Part shown: piece by piece, positions 62,883 to 64,000 of the stretch
How the letters are laid out: every line of letters begins with the position of its first letter
How positions within the stretch are numbered: position 1 is the first letter of the stretch
Source: Flavobacterium hankyongi
GTDB lineage: Bacteria > Bacteroidota > Bacteroidia > Flavobacteriales > Flavobacteriaceae
Length of the DNA stretch: 64,000 bases
Direction: 5' to 3'
Assembly: GCF_036840915.1 (NCBI RefSeq)
Contig: NZ_CP085725.1
Span: 3,038,001-3,102,000 of the forward strand
Program-made: the position numbers and the translations under genes
Notes under the pieces: generated by a model
The model's input: only the letters and a program-made list of their open reading frames with translations
Databases searched by the model: none
Told to the model about the DNA's origin: nothing

Positions 62883-64000
62883 AAAAGATAGATTCTATTC
62901 CAACCAACAAAGTAGAACGTGTAGCGAAATTAGTCACTACAGGGGTAAAAGTAGGTGGAAATTACCTTAAATATTATGGTGAAAAAGTAGTGAATCCCAA
63001 TCTAACAAAAGATAAGCTTCATGAAAATAATGCCGCTGATATATACGATGGTTTGAAAGAATTAAAAGGGAGTGCACTAAAGGTAGCGCAAATGTTAAGT
63101 ATGGAGAAAAATTTATTGCCACAATCGTATGTGGAAAAATTTTCTTTGTCTCAATTCTCTGTACCTCCACTTTCAGCGCCTTTAGTGCGTAAAACATTTA
63201 AAAATTATTTTAAAAAATATCCAGAAGAACTATTTGATGAATTTTCACCCGATTCTATCAATGCGGCAAGTATTGGTCAAGTTCATAGAGCTAAAAAAGA
63301 TGGTAAAGAGCTCGCTGTAAAAATTCAATATCCAGGAGTTAGAGAAAGTATAAGTACTGATATAGCTTTGGTAAAACCAATTGCGGTTCGCATGTTTAAT
63401 CTTCAAGGTACTTCCGATGAATATTTTCAAGAAGTAGAAGATAAATTAACGGAAGAAACAGATTATAAACTAGAATTACAACAAAGTGAAACGGTTCGAA
63501 ATGAATGTCAAATCATAGAGAATTTAAAGCTTCCAAGTTATTATCCGGAATTGTCATCGGATAAAATCATAACCATGGATTGGATGAAGGGAGTGCATTT
63601 ATCTGAATTCTGTAATACCGAAACATCTCAAGAGAAAAGGAATCGAGTGGGACAAACGCTTTGGAATTTTTATATGTTCCAAATCCACCAATTGAAAAAG
63701 TTTCATGCAGACCCGCATCCAGGGAATTTCTTAATAGACGATGAAGCGAATTTAATTGCTATCGATTTTGGTTGTATGAAACAAATTCCGGATTCGTTTT
63801 ACAAACCTTATTTTGAAGTGTCTACACCAAGTGCTTTGGCAGACATGGATTATTTTAAAAAGAAACTTTTCGAATTAGAAATCTTAAAATCAACAGACAA
63901 TCCAAAAGAAATCGAATTTTTCACCGCTATGTTTCATGAATTGCTGACGGTTTTTACGGAACCTATTCATAAACCGGAATTCGATTTTGCAAATCCAGAG
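62879..64000 (+). CDS. AarF/UbiB/ABC1-type atypical kinase, partial
   Basis: 374 codons to the window end, no stop seen; the C-terminus lies outside. ATG 62879 overlaps the TetR-like stop by 4 bases. ABC1 features: LKVAQMLSMEKNLLP (the KxGQ motif with Ala for Gly), INAASIGQVHRA (Ala-rich loop), ELAVKIQYPGV (ATP Lys), TEETDYKLEL, catalytic HADPHPGNFL and IDFGCMKQIPD. These kinases or ATPases support quinone or lipid metabolism. The regulator-kinase pair downstream of gldA is a syntenic block I recall in Flavobacteria. Confidence 0.9.
   Translation, partial: MKKIDSIPTNKVERVAKLVTTGVKVGGNYLKYYGEKVVNPNLTKDKLHENNAADIYDGLKELKGSALKVAQMLSMEKNLLPQSYVEKFSLSQFSVPPLSAPLVRKTFKNYFKKYPEELFDEFSPDSINAASIGQVHRAKKDGKELAVKIQYPGVRESISTDIALVKPIAVRMFNLQGTSDEYFQEVEDKLTEETDYKLELQQSETVRNECQIIENLKLPSYYPELSSDKIITMDWMKGVHLSEFCNTETSQEKRNRVGQTLWNFYMFQIHQLKKFHADPHPGNFLIDDEANLIAIDFGCMKQIPDSFYKPYFEVSTPSALADMDYFKKKLFELEILKSTDNPKEIEFFTAMFHELLTVFTEPIHKPEFDFANPE

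Noticed and set aside
1..64000. tRNA, rRNA, tmRNA, CRISPR arrays, prophage or insertion sequences
   Set aside because: I looked for characteristic motifs (CCA-ended cloverleafs, long rRNA blocks, transposase or integrase motifs, regular repeat-spacer patterns) and found none that I could support.

Overview
The window looks like chromosomal DNA of a Flavobacterium-like member of the Bacteroidota. The base composition is AT-rich. There are PorP/SprF, PorT/SprT and GldA genes, a type IX secretion type B sorting domain, TamL, GLPGLI proteins, and promoters of the Bacteroidota form TTG-N18..21-TAnnTTTG. Most genes are housekeeping. I see no rRNA, tRNA, CRISPR array, prophage or transposase gene.

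Layout. 1-6632: the end of a tail-specific protease, then a secreted adhesin with its PorP/SprF partner and an OmpA-family protein. 6687-8215: a coiled-coil exported protein and a lipoprotein nuclease. 8227-13850 (minus): the cell-shape operon mreB-mreC-mreD-mrdA-rodA, separated from purH by a terminator and its own promoter. 15651-23752: an ABC permease, accD, fbaA, tamL, a TrmH-type methyltransferase, porT and menG/ubiE. 24253-27373 (minus): folA and thyA with small membrane and envelope genes. 27592-30550: etfBA, divergent from pdhB. 30691-38471: an outer-membrane DUF5686 protein, a DNA glycosylase, soluble and membrane pyrophosphatases, a deoxynucleoside kinase and an exported unknown. 38641-47700: exported and outer-membrane proteins, including two GLPGLI paralogues and a large beta-barrel protein. 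47813-60609: a methionine/SAM region. 60606-64000: a membrane protein, gldA, a TetR-like regulator and an AarF/UbiB kinase cut by the window end.

The methionine region is the most interesting part. It holds metK, osmC-like, metX, thrA, a second osmC-like gene, metZ, a two-gene metH and metF, which together cover aspartate to homoserine, acyl-homoserine, homocysteine, methionine and SAM. It appears to use three kinds of RNA control. (1) Two tandem attenuators (49391-49748) each have a short leader ORF with Met/Cys codons, a segment at the 3' end of that ORF that can pair with the 5' arm of the following terminator, and the terminator itself. (2) A SAM-I (S-box) riboswitch sits upstream of metH-metF. 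(3) The metK 5' leader can fold into nested stems or a pseudoknot that I do not recognise. A dispersed palindromic repeat family has three copies in the window, one of them between the SAM riboswitch and metH.
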